Shown in pieces: positions 48,501 through 59,100 of a DNA stretch of 64,000 nt; within the stretch, counting starts at the first letter, position 1; each line of letters opens with the position of its first letter. The notes beneath the pieces are model-generated. The model was not told where the DNA came from. It ran no database searches and was given only the letters and a program-made list of their open reading frames with translations. The translations under genes were made by a program, and so were the position numbers. Source of the DNA: Antedon bifida (Eukaryota > Echinodermata > Crinoidea > Comatulida > Antedonidae); assembly GCA_963402885.1 (NCBI GenBank), contig OY727095.1:2547001-2611000 (forward strand), in the 5' to 3' direction.

Positions 48501-49754
48501 GGATCACGGTCAACCAATCCAATTTCTGCAACACTTTACAGCAACAATTTACGACGATGCAATTGGATTCATAATGTATTACTTACCGAATACAGACAGT
48601 GAATTATCATTGCTAAAAGCTGTGTATGTCTTGAAAAACGAACCTTCAGAAACTGTATAAAAAAAAATGACGTCATAAAAAAAAAATGAATTTAAAGGGA
48701 TACTCCGGGAAAAAATTATATTGTACCTTTTTAGCACCTGGCATTGAAAATTAATCTCAAACTAAAAGATTGCTTAAATATGCCTGGTCGTTTATTTTAT
48801 CTATTAAAATATGGTAATTTTAAAATAAAATAACATTGATAACAATTCCAATTTTAAAGTGTAGCTCCGGGTTTAAAATGTAGTGTCCATATACGGACAT
48901 GATGATGTCATATCACTACCATATTTGAAAATATCACTACCATATTTGGGCAAATCAAACTTTGTTTATCAAACTAGTTTGATAGTGTGACAAGGCTTTA
49001 CCACAGTCGAAAAAGTGGGGTTATCATCAATATTATTAACATGTTAACCTGAAACATTTAATTTAAACCTAACGAAAAATTAATAAATAGGGAAAAAATT
49101 CGTGAGTATAAATTTTTCGGTGGATCAAATGACACAACACAGTAACAATATTGCATTTATAACCAAGGCAATCTAACAACAGGACACTGAGCTCGCTTTA
49201 TAGGAACTCGTAACAGTCATTCGATCTTATGTCTGTTGTTAAGGATCGTGGAACTGACCGTGTCGCAGCCAAACCCTTTGATCTCCAGTCAGATTGCCTT
49301 GATCACACAGACTAATGGCGGGAGCTAAGTATAAGTAAAGCGGTGAAAAGCATGTTTTACCCCTTGTTTGGATAAAGTAAGTATTGAATATTTAAATCAA
49401 ATCTTCACTTACACTGAATATACTCCTAGTTTTCAGATGTGAGAAGATTGGTAAATAAATAAAACAAGTAACAGTAATTCCAACTGCATAGGCGACACAT
49501 ATTAATACAATTACAATGCCTTTATAATAAAGTTGTAGAGGTAAAATGAGAATAGCTAGGCCGGGTAGCATTGAACTAGCTAAAGACAAACATATCACTT
49601 TGCCCCCTAAAGAACCACTTGCTAACATAAAGTCATCACTATTCTGAGGCTGGCCTCTAGCCTGTGCAAAATAATATCCAGAAAAAAGGTATATGCATAG
49701 TACAATTCCGAACAAAACGTAGTCGTCCACGGCAAAAACACGTGCTGAACACAT
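42586..49754 (-). CDS. SLC5 sodium-coupled transporter (SMCT/SLC5A8-like) with long regulatory tail
   Basis: Sixteen exons in continuous phase: 49413-49754, 48587-48652, 48416-48467, 48084-48148, 47756-47901, 47637-47675, 47314-47445, 46548-46671, 46195-46283, 45361-45473, 45136-45200, 44800-44886, 44331-44491, 43927-44030, 43586-43767 and 42586-43491; 890 residues. Hydrophobic segments and family marks run in SLC5 order: YFAQARG, GGLRAVVWNQVFQ, VNQSYIQR, PGMPGFFLAVIFSSSM, ALSIPGLFGGPLLGLFTLGIFF, LGGCNST. It is probably a plasma-membrane Na+/monocarboxylate or related symporter; the substrate cannot be read from sequence. Human SLC5A8 is about 610 residues. Here about 360 residues follow the last membrane helix: an acidic stretch (DNDDYDYYGGGDDDDD), a basic Ser/Arg stretch, four R-F-x-V/I motifs (702-705, 731-734, 785-788, 835-838) and a C-terminal TEL that fits a class I PDZ ligand. 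The tail join rests on splice phase and consensus. Confidence 0.85.
44575..44762. mobile_element. MITE with about 35-bp inverted ends and TA target duplication (SLC5 intron)
   Basis: AAGGCCAATTTACA...GACGAGCG.GGTAACGGTAA at the left is mirrored at the right (TTACCGTTACCGCTCGTC..TGTAAATTGGCCTT). It is flanked by TA at 44573-44574 and 44763-44764. This fits a non-autonomous Tc1/mariner-type element. Confidence 0.75.
45535..46190. repeat. Degenerate minisatellite in the SLC5 intron between exons 9 and 10
   Basis: Many imperfect copies of a unit of roughly 70-100 bp built from CACGCTGTGTGATGTATTC, GAGCGTCTCATGTGTTCTAG, TCGAAATGA and CCTAAGCGTTGAT. Unit length and order vary, as in an old, recombining array. 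It lies between splice sites and does not touch exons. Confidence 0.7.
47174..47304. mobile_element. MITE family 1, copy next to SLC5 exon 7
   Basis: TA (47172-47173), then AAGCTCTGTCTACACTATCA, core ATGATGTCATATCACTACCA twice, then a decayed right end (ACTTTTTTACAAGTTT). It ends only about 10 bases from the splice donor of exon 7 (GT at 47312-47313 on the minus strand). Confidence 0.65.
47473..47553. mobile_element. Short fold-back element in an SLC5 intron
   Basis: ATACCTTTCACACCAAAA at the left and TTTTGGTGTGAAAGGGGTAT at the right form a near-perfect hairpin. The middle holds a second palindrome, CTCCGGAGACAATCCGGAG. It is non-coding. Confidence 0.65.
48882..49000. mobile_element. MITE family 1, copy in SLC5 intron 1 (left end truncated)
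   Basis: Core GTCCATATACGGACATGATG and ATGTCATATCACTACCATAT, right end AGTTTGATAGTGTGACAAGG. The left inverted end is missing or decayed. Confidence 0.55.
49164..49301. mobile_element. Dispersed element with 14-bp inverted ends (copy 1)
   Basis: CAAGGCAATCTAAC at 49164 and its near-complement GTCAGATTGCCTTG at the right end. The interior (GAGCTCGCTTTATAGGAACT, CGTAACAGT, GTCGCAGCC, TTTGATCTCC) recurs in reverse orientation at 54128-54345. Confidence 0.6.
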
Positions 49755-52652
49755 AGCAAAAGTTATAAGCTAAACATTTTCAGGTCTAATAGTTTACTGT
49801 GCCGCCAAAACACTGACGTCCATAACAAAATGAAAGAATGTTGTTTATATTCGTTTATTTTCGATTATGGCCTATAAGTCCAAAGTCTGATACAACTGGC
49901 TTCAGATTCAACCGCGACAAAAGAAAACAGCGGATAGGATTTGAAGCGAAAAGCATCTGACGGAAAAAAGTAGGTCTAAATCGGGCTGAAATAAGATTTT
50001 ATAGATAGGGCCTATATATTGTTTTCTTAGAATGATTAGATGGAGCGGGGCAGCGGGATCTCTCCCCTCCCCTCACCCAACAGTGTGCAACAGACTGATC
50101 GAGGTGCTAGAGACGGGGAATGTGGCCACGATCCGTCTTGTTTGCTTGCATGATAGCTATATTTTGATGTCATCATGTTTACTATTATCTTATATAATGA
50201 ACTTTATACAGGAAATATCATACAAAGGGGAATAATTTTCCGGTAATTTGAAGAGAGACCTCGTGAATATTAAAAATGAACGACTGGCACCTTGATTCCT
50301 CGAAACCATGAATATTCATGCTAAAAGGTTAATATAATTAATCAAGTATAGGCCTATAACAATATTTAAAATCGATAGCAATCAATATACTGGCATGTCT
50401 ACAACGAAATAAAACAAGATATGGATATTGTGTAGTAGCTTACAGCTGATCAGGTCAAACAAGGTAATGGAAAATTACAGACATGTTTTGCACCGTACTC
50501 AAGTAGGTGAAGCTGTATCATACGTTTAGCGAACCAGCCAATGAGAGCACACACTGTCTTTACAAAATGTCTGTATAAATACAGTTTACTAATAATATCA
50601 ATTCTTACAGACAGACATTCCGCAGTGATTGTATGGACATAAAGCTGGTCAATGAGAGAAAAACAGACTTAATAATACTATACTTAGGTAAATACATTTT
50701 TTTTTGTCTTCTCTTGAAAAAATTTTAGATTTAGAATAAATGTATTTCTGTACTTAATTCTTTGTTGTACACTTTTGGACTTGGAACAAATGTACCGGGA
50801 ATAGGGGGAGGGGGGGGGGGGTGGAATTATTTCCCAGAGGTAACTTAAATTAGTTATTGTTATTATTGTGTAGTACGTCATAACTATTGCATGTTGACCA
50901 TGCCTTCCCAAGCTCGCATAATGATTAATTCGGGGATCTGTTCGTATATTTCTGGTTAACAAACTTTATATTTAGTGATGCGTGTCTATAGGTCTACATA
51001 TAGGCTACATGCCTCCTATTTATAGCACGTGTTGACTGTTACCGGCGCGAATGTTTGATTCAGTTAACATTTTAAAGGAGTTGGATAGTCGAGTGGTTTG
51101 GACACTAGACTGTCACACAGAGAGACCTGAGTTCAATTTCCGAAACTCCCAGTCTACTCAGCTGTAAATGAGTACCTGGTTGAAAATACAAAGGAGGATA
51201 AGGCGGCGTGACCCTACTACTACATAATTTCGAGGCTTCTCAAATGAGCTCCTAACAGCTCATTACCCCTAAGTGTTCAGAATTGAATACGGGACCTTTA
51301 CCTTCTACCTTACCATGTTAAATCATGTGTATTGAAAAATTTCCTGTTTTACTAGTAGGCTAAATTTAGAGGGATGGGGCATGCACAAAGCCGTCCTTCA
51401 GGCGCATTTTAAATTTCCACGCTGAACTTTGTATGAACTCAAATATTAAAAATAGCTTTGAAATCCTATTATGGCCAACATCACGTCTGACTGGTGAAAT
51501 TAATACATGGTCAGCTCTGTTATTGATTTGTCGGAGCAGCGCGTGAATGGATTTGTTATGATAAGATAATATAACAGGGAATTATGTAACCTTTGATTGT
51601 GTTTAAAATAAAAATGGATCGAGAGTCCCGACTTAATATATTTGAAGCAAAATGGCTTTTGCATTTCAATTTCCGATATTTAATGAGGCTCACGAGTTCT
51701 GATAAATTGCCAAAATTAATTCACACTTCAGTTAATAATAATGTGACGGTATGAATCTTTGTACTGTATTCGCCTTCCCCCTACCACAACATCTCCCCCC
51801 ACCCCACACCATTACATTACAAAGCAGCAAGCGTGGGTAACATAATTAACCATACAAAAGATAAAACGCAGTAATAATGTTCAGCAATTCATATTACAAT
51901 TTTTAATCCCCATCCTTCTCAGCGCCCCAAATCCCCACCCCCTCCCTCCTGCATACCTATCCCCATTTTAAAATATGGATTCGATCCTGGACCCAACTTA
52001 GAAGGGGAAGTATATAGTAAAATCACAATATTTATTCAATAATATTATTACACGCGTCTCAATGATTGTAATGTCGTATAAACCTATAATACCTTTCTCA
52101 TCCATCATTGTGAAAACGTCTGTTGCCATGGTACCGTAATACTAATTTGTGAAAAATGTCAGGACTGTGGTAATCGTTGTTGCACTTATGAAGATTTCTA
52201 TTTTTGTGCAATATTGTGGAGATTTTTTAAAACGAACAGACAACACAAATTTGTCCGTTATTTCTCTACGCGCTATACTAAATTTGCTTCATATCGTGAC
52301 TGGACAACTTACCGGGTAAATGACTAAACCCGAACGGGTGCCAGGGTAGAATGTTGGAATTCAAATTTGAATAAAAATGTCAGCCTATACACTACATAAT
52401 ACATACCAGTCAGGGGACAAATGGCAGAAGGTTTCTTACTTTCTAGGAGTTTATCAGATAATCTATATTGTTTTGACAACTCTTGTAACATGATCACAGT
52501 GCTGATTTTGCCATTTTCCCCCTGATACCTATATTGAGCCAGTTAAATTAGTTCGCCATAAGTTAATTCAATTCTTATCGTTTTTACAGCAATGTTGTCT
52601 ACATTTTAAATAACATAAAATTGATACATTTAAATATGTTTGTTTTATTTAG
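49755..52652. other. Intergenic spacer between divergent SLC5 and KCTD
   Basis: No gene supported. It contains the presumed promoters of SLC5 (minus) and KCTD (plus), a G-rich run at about 50802-50822 (13 consecutive G), the tRNA-type SINE at 51076-51315, and C-rich low complexity near 51780-51810 and 51925-51965. Frames at 50032 and 50684 lack domains. Confidence 0.45.
51076..51315 (+). mobile_element. tRNA-derived SINE
   Basis: The head resembles a tRNA: GGAGTTGGATAGTCGAGTGG TTTGG (A box-like), then GAGTTCAATTTCCG (B box-like) and a closing CTCC that could pair with the first bases. The body has GTACCTGGTTGAAAATACAA and GGCGGCGTGACCCTACTACT. The cloverleaf is imperfect and there is no sign of a functional tRNA. 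Confidence 0.6.
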
Positions 52653-52707
52653 GTTGCAAGTGGAGGCCTACCGGATATACATTTCAAACTTTGGTTCTCA
52701 GCAGAAG

Positions 52708-53352
52708 ATGAAAACCGATCAAATCATCAACTTAAACGTTGGCGGCAAGCATTACGTAACCAATGTTTCGACGTTAACGATGTACCCGGATTCCATGATC
52801 GGTAGCATGTTCAGCGGTCGTTTCCCGCCAGTGAAAGACAACCGCGGTAGTTACGTCATTGATCGCGACGGCAAGATATTTCGGTACATTTTAAACTTTT
52901 TGCGTACCGCACAACTTTGCCTACCGGACCACTTCTCCGAATGGGATCTCCTCGAAGCCGAAGCAGACTTTTACCAAATCGAACAATTATCAGAAGCCAT
53001 CTTAGCGGCTAAAGAAAGCCGTGGACTATTTAACAAAAATGTAACGTTTGAATTAGAACAGCGCAAACATTGGGGCGGACTTACCGAATGGTATGGGTAC
53101 ACAGATTCCGATGTCATGCGAGCGATGCCAAAGTTGAACCGAGATAACGATAACAGACTCATTTGTAACGTGTGTAAATTAGATAAGGAGTCACTCCGTC
53201 CTGGAATCTGTAAATGTGACGACTCGTTCCGAAGGTTCTTCCAAGAGATCAGCAATGCCGGATTTCGCTACTGTTCATCGATGGCGGAGAATCTGCGAAA
53301 AAGTGAAGAGATAGTTATTTGGACATTTTGCCGTGGGCCGTTATATTCATAA
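52708..53352 (+). CDS. KCTD family BTB/POZ (T1) protein
   Basis: Single coding exon of 214 residues after an acceptor at 52651-52652 (TTTATTTAG). The frame is open upstream, but ATG 52708 sits just before the domain and is the natural start. Residues 4-105 form a T1-type BTB domain: INLNVGGKHYVT, LTMYPDSMIGSMF, YVIDRDGKIFRYILNFLR, EADFYQIEQL. The rest (EWYGYTDSDVMRAMPKL, three CxxC-like cysteine pairs at CNVCKLD and CKCDD, ending CRGPLYS) is the C-terminal region. KCTD proteins oligomerise through BTB and often act as adaptors for Cullin-3 ubiquitin ligases. The BTB sequence looks most like the KCTD6/KCTD21/KCTD11 group, but I cannot assign a one-to-one name. Confidence 0.88.
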   Translation: MKTDQIINLNVGGKHYVTNVSTLTMYPDSMIGSMFSGRFPPVKDNRGSYVIDRDGKIFRYILNFLRTAQLCLPDHFSEWDLLEAEADFYQIEQLSEAILAAKESRGLFNKNVTFELEQRKHWGGLTEWYGYTDSDVMRAMPKLNRDNDNRLICNVCKLDKESLRPGICKCDDSFRRFFQEISNAGFRYCSSMAENLRKSEEIVIWTFCRGPLYS

Positions 53353-53534
53353 AATGTAAACGCATTGCCTAACGGAAACATACTTTTTAAAGACCAAAAA
53401 AAAAAAAGACACAAAAAGATATACCTGATAAGTAACAATTGTCAGTCAGAATATGTGGAACAATTCTTTCAAGAAGACACGCTTAATTTTCTTTAACCAC
53501 ATGACTGTATATAATGCGATAGTGTATGTGCTGT

Positions 53535-53895
53535 AACAGATTAAACAAGTTATACTCATTATAATTTGAGTAGGACGTCCTAAACAAATCTTTACGTAAC
53601 TATACAATATAATATATACTATATAATGGCTATACACATTAAACATGTTATACTCATAGAACTTAAGTAGGACCTCATAAACAAAGGTTTACGCCTACGG
53701 TTCGTAAACTCACATTAAACAATCATGTTATACTCATCTCACTCATAGGACTAAACACTACTACTAAACAGATGTTTACGGTAATACCGTAACATAACAG
53801 ATGTACAGTATATAATAGCCTAGGCTATACACATTAGGCACGTTATAGGCCTACTCATACAGTTTGAGTAGGCCTTCTCTAAACAAATGATTGAA
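53535..53895. repeat. Degenerate tandem repeat downstream of KCTD
   Basis: Four imperfect copies of about 90-100 bp: ATTAAACA..GTTATACTCAT, AGTAGGAC/CCT, TAAACAAA..GTTTACG. It lies just past the KCTD 3' end and is non-coding. Confidence 0.55.
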
Positions 53896-54127
53896 CAATA
53901 CTTAAGATTAAATCTCGACAGTTGTAAAATATCAGCCGTCAAGTAGGGGACTTAAGACGGTGACGTCAGTGTTACGTCGAGTGTCTGAGCTCGTTATTGT
54001 GTTAATAATACACAGTATTTAAATGTATCTATGTATACTTACCAACATACAGTATTGCTATTCGTGCTAAAATAAAACTGTAAATATTGAAAAGAGGCTG
54101 CTATACCACTTTGTTCTTTTTGTTCTA

Positions 54128-54345
54128 CAAGTGAACCAGTCCGGAGATCAAATGGTTTATCTGTGGCTGCGACCGATCATTTCCACTCCTTTAACACCGC
54201 GCGCCGCGGAGAATATGTACACAGTGCATGCATAGTACGGTCTTTGTCTCAGCCAGACATAAGATCAAAAGACTGTTACGAGTTCCTATCTTGGCAAAGC
54301 GAGCTCAGCGTCATGTTAGATTGCCTTGGTATGAACCAGCTTACC
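54128..54345. mobile_element. Dispersed element, inverted copy of 49164-49301
   Basis: GGAGATCAAATGG, GGCTGCGAC, GATCAAAAGACTGTTACGAG, GCGAGCTCAG and GTTAGATTGCCTTGG match the reverse complement of the copy at 49164. It is longer in the middle by about 60 bp. The open frame 54163-54441 lies almost wholly in it and is therefore not called as a gene. Confidence 0.6.
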
Positions 54346-54441
54346 AAGGATAGCAAGCGGTGTGAACCAATCGCATTTGCGCATGCTTACACATCTTTTG
54401 CCATTGTGGTAGCTTCAGTAACATACATTTGGGGAAAGTGA

Positions 54442-55221
54442 ATGAAGCCAATTAGTTTCTAACCTACTTCCTATTTTCTTCACAGTGGGTATTACAATTA
54501 GAGAGTCAACGGAACGGGTGGGAAATCCTTAAATAGGCCGCACTATCTATGTTCAAACATTTAATAATAGAACCGATTATAAATAAATATTTCCGGAGTT
54601 GACTCTCTAGTTCTATAATACCTCTATGGCATTTCTAGAACTAAATGTAAGTTATTAAAGCTTGGTTCCTCCCACTACATGACACAACGACATACGACAC
54701 AACTAATTTGACCAATCACAAGCGATGTATCATTCAAACTGGCGAATTACTTGCGTTGCACGTGCGTATTGCAATGTGGCTTTTAGTGGTAAAACCAAGC
54801 TTTATTAAATCACAATTTAAAAGGCCTTAGATGCAAAACTATAATTATGAAAATGAATTTAGTTCAAAATGACTAAATACAATTTATTAAACCGTAATAC
54901 AATTATTTATAATAACCTGAACATTCGCATTTGATTTAAATTGCAAAAGCTAAGCTGTGACTAAATTTAGGTTTACATTTTTAGCTCCGGGCCTAGCCAA
55001 GAGAATAGGCATACTATTGGAAAAGGCAGACAGACTAACACTGGGTCTGTTTATGGTTGGTGTACACTAAAGCGATTCATATTTGTTCTTAGCAGAATAG
55101 ATGGGCATCACTTTAGTGTGCACCAGCCTAATGAATACACATTGAGTAGTACTGATGTAGTATATAACATAGGCCTACAACAAGCAATTAAAACCATTTT
55201 GCAAGGAACAATAATGTATTT
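54442..55221. other. Spacer between KCTD and the Polycomb-like gene
   Basis: No gene seen. It includes GTTGACTCTCTAGTTCTATA near 54598 and GAGAGTCAACGGAAC near 54500, a small inverted pair (TAGAGAGTCAAC) suggesting another short inverted-repeat element at about 54498-54615. Confidence 0.35.
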
Positions 55222-55224
55222 CTA

Positions 55225-55647
55225 GGGAGTTGTTAAAGGACAACTTGACCGAGAACCAAATTGTAACAACGCATTAGGGCTAACATTTCTAGTAAACACA
55301 CTTTTTAAATAAATCATAAAAAATATAAATGTTGAATTTTTTTATTTTTTCTTTTGCCTATCTGGATAATGAAGTGTTTTTTCAAAATACCAGACTAAAC
55401 ATTTTGGCAAATTTAAGCCTAACACAGGTCAAATTAGCAATTGAAGTGACGGTACCTATCTCTTGTATGTTAACAACAGTGAAAACTCATGACGTAAAAT
55501 TTGCCACGCACTTGTGACGTCACAGCAATTTACGGCGACGGCTGTACGACAATATCCTAAATCTCGCGATTGTTCTGAAATCATAATATGTACATCCCTA
55601 ATACGTTGTAAAAATATGGTTCTCGTTAAAGTTGTCCTTTAACTCCC
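55225..55647. mobile_element. MITE with about 33-bp inverted ends and TA target duplication
   Basis: Left GGGAGTTGTTAAAGGACAAC TTGACCGAGAACC and right end GGTTCTCGTTAAAGTTGTCC TTTAACTCCC are inverted. TA flanks both sides (55223-55224, 55648-55649). The interior carries CGTCACAGCAATTTACGGCG. Frame 55329-55517 is inside it and not supported. Confidence 0.75.
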
Positions 55648-55649
55648 TA

Positions 55650-56191
55650 GCATTTATAATAATTCATAATTTTTGAAAATGAAAAATTCAGAGAGCATTT
55701 TCGCAGCAACAAATTTTTTTGGTTTGAAATGGAATAATGGAATTATTTTAATTTCAAGTTCCTTTGGAAGACCAACCTCATCCTCACCCACCATAAAAAA
55801 AAAAATTATTTGTTTTTTTCCTTCCTATTTAAAAAAAATGGGACTGGAGTATTACTGATGATCGTAAATAATTATTTTATAACAAAGGCAATTTAAAATT
55901 AGGAGCTAGCCTTTAACGTTCAATGTTGTCTCTATCTGCCAAGTCTTCAACTCCCCCACCCCCATAAATAAAATTAACTAATGATCAGGTCTTTTTTTTC
56001 TGGGGCAGATTTAACTATCATATAAAAATGTCTAGTAGTACCTATAAATAGAAATTCGGGTATCTTTTGCAAAATCTACAATTTATCACTTATTTGGTTT
56101 TATATATAAAAAAGTATAATTAATTTGTTATAATAAGGCACGATGAGACGTTGTATGCATTTAATAATTATTGAAAAAATATTTCTCTGAG
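55650..56191. other. 3' flank of the Polycomb-like gene
   Basis: AT-rich with homopolymer runs; presumably holds the 3' UTR of the minus-strand gene whose stop is at 56192-56194. No other feature seen. Confidence 0.4.
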
Positions 56192-59100
56192 CTATGGAGG
56201 GCAAGAATCCCATTCGATAAGATATTCTACTTGTCCATCGTCTGTTGTTCTCTTTCCGTGAACCGTATATTGTTCTCCCGAAGCCATTCGACTTTCAACA
56301 CCGAAGTACGATTGAATTGATTTTTTTAGATCAGCCATAGATTGTGGCGTTTCCGTAAATCCATTTACTCTCGGATTAACTAAAGTAAAATTATCGTCAA
56401 CACTCGACTTCATATCATTAACTTCGCCGTTAAAGTGAGCTGTTTCAAGTTCATCATTCGGGTCATATTTCTTCCATTTTCTTTGCCTTTTTTTTCTTCT
56501 GAAACCATTTTCCGAATTCGTAATGCTAGCCATTGATACGACAGAACTACTTTCAGATGTACTTGTGCTGATTGCATAGGTCGTTGCAGGCAACAAAATG
56601 TCACCGCATTGGAATGTTTCTAGTGGCTGAATGGAGTCTAACACAGATGGTCCGCCAAGCGGAATGGAGTTAAGGAAACTGTTTATGTTACATCTTCCAT
56701 TTAGAATATTATTTGATTTTTTTCCATGAGGAATGATTGAAGTCTGAAAATACAGATTAAAAATTATTTATTTATTAGAATTTTTGTTTAAAATTGGTTT
56801 ATGCATCAAACAGTGAGAAAATCACCAATTACAGGATGGATAAACTATTTTATAATTTATCGTGCTTATAAACTAAGTCTCATTTGAGGCTTAGGGAGTG
56901 GAGTTGAAAGAGTCAACCCTGGCACTAAGTCAGGATTAGAAGACAGCTCCACAACTATTTAAAAACCTTTACAAATTTGTTTGTATTACTTGTTATTTTT
57001 TGGTGTTTCACTTGTCTTTTAATGTCTTTTATTTTTCTTTTAAAAAAATATATGTTTCACTTGTTTTTTTATGTGTTTTACTGGTTTTTCTTTATGCATT
57101 TTACATTTTTTTTTGTTTTACATGTTTTCTATGTACTAACTTTTAATGGAAGAGGGTTTTTTAATTGTAATTTATCTGCATTTTAACTTGAAGAAACTCC
57201 AACAATTTAAAAATATATTCATAGATGCATGTTTAACATGAATAATAAATAAATACTAATGAATACTTGGCCTTTGAATATTCAATTTGGACTTTTCTTA
57301 AGATATCAATGATTTACCGTGCCCAGAACACAAAAGTGGTCTATAATTGGAGACAATGTCATACCTTATTAGGGGCAGCTTCGTCCTGCGTTTTCTTGGC
57401 CTTCTTCATACGTTTATCAATCTGTTCTTTAGATTTTCTTTTGCGCGATAACGGTACCGGCGAGTTGCTATCAAAAGGTTAGAAATATTAAAAAGTTTAA
57501 TAAAAAGTATTTAGGAGTTTAATTAAAAATATTAAACAATTTCAAATAAAAATAATAAAAAGTTTATTTAAAACAATTAAAAAGTTTAATTAGAAAAACG
57601 TTCTAATTTTATTTTATCATCCTTTGATTATGTTCAAATACTGGAAAAATGTATTTGGATATTTCACATTTTTACAAAAAATACAATACAAAAATATTAT
57701 ACCTTTGAACTGGAACAAAGGTCACAACCTTTCGACCTTTCATCTGAAGGTCATTCATAACTTCCTCTGTGATCTGTCCAATCGCTGGCAAGACTACTTG
57801 GGGTTGAATAGGCGGTGTACGGATCCTTAACCCCCAAATGGTTTTCTTCTTTTTAACTTCTTTTCCACAACGAAATCTTGTGTAGAATTACAAACAAAGG
57901 AACACATATTATATAAGGAAATGATAAGGTTGTTTTACACATGGCAAATTTATTTGTACAAATACTACATTTTTTCACCAAAAGAAATTCTTACTTATTT
58001 TTTGACGATGATAGAGCACCTAATATACATTTAGGTCTTTCAAGTCTTGAACTATTTGGTAGCTGAAATAAAAAGTTCAATCCAATAAATAATAAGAAAA
58101 ATGGCATCATTTAAATGTTAAGTTATCTAGTTACTACATAATATCACAGTTTACGAATGGATTGGTCATTCACAAGCTGCTAAAACAGCTTGCAAAAGGG
58201 TTTGCACTGCTCAAAAACAGCGAGGAGTTCGAACAGCGAGGAGTTCGAACAGCTACTAGATCTCTTCAACATGCACAGTTAGATAACAACATATAATACA
58301 TCTTTGTTTCCTAATGGTTTGTAATCTATGCCCCTAGTGTGAACAAGCACTAAAGACTTGTCTACACTATCAAACTTTATGCGACAACAAAATGTGATGT
58401 GCCCATATATGGACATGATGATGTCATATCACTACCATACTTGGAAATATTACTACCATATTTGGGCACAAATTTTCTTTTCAAACTATTGATAGTGTAG
58501 ACAGAGCTTAAGAATAGTCATAAACATATCTGAATAGTGAAAAGCTATAGATTTTCTGTAATAGTGTGAACGTTAAACTAAGAGTTCAACCAACTTACAT
58601 TTGGAGCTTGTAGTCTGTCCCAAATTTCATTTAAGAAAGGAATTATCTCTTCTTCAATATCATAATATTTTTTCTTGTGTAATAATGTGAGATTGTATAA
58701 AACGAGGTGTGCAACGTCGGCCCTGAATAAAACAAATAATATATATAAATATTCAAATTATGTAATTAAGTTATGTTTTTGATCTAGTCGTATGTCTATT
58801 AACCAGTAGTTTCTGAGAGCATTTTGCAGAGGTGTTTGTTTGTTAAATGGAACTAGATAGTTTTGGTGGTGCTTGGGGTCCTAATAAAGGCTCATGTAAT
58901 GAGAAACCACTGGGTGGTATACAGAATTTGATTATTTTTAGGTATTTAGAAAAATTTGTAGAGGCATTTAGAAAAATTTGTAGGTGTGATATTAAATGAA
59001 GGCCAGGGTTCATTTATGCTTATGTTGGGTTGTTATATGAAATAGATGTCCACACATGAGAAGGCAAATGAAACATAACATCAACCTCCTTACCATTTTA

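Noticed and set aside
51076-51315. Functional tRNA gene
   Set aside because: A and B box-like words are present, but stems are imperfect and a long SINE body follows.
54163-54441. Plus-strand open frame of 92 residues
   Set aside because: It lies almost entirely inside a dispersed repeat also found inverted at 49164-49301, where the frame is not kept; no domain.
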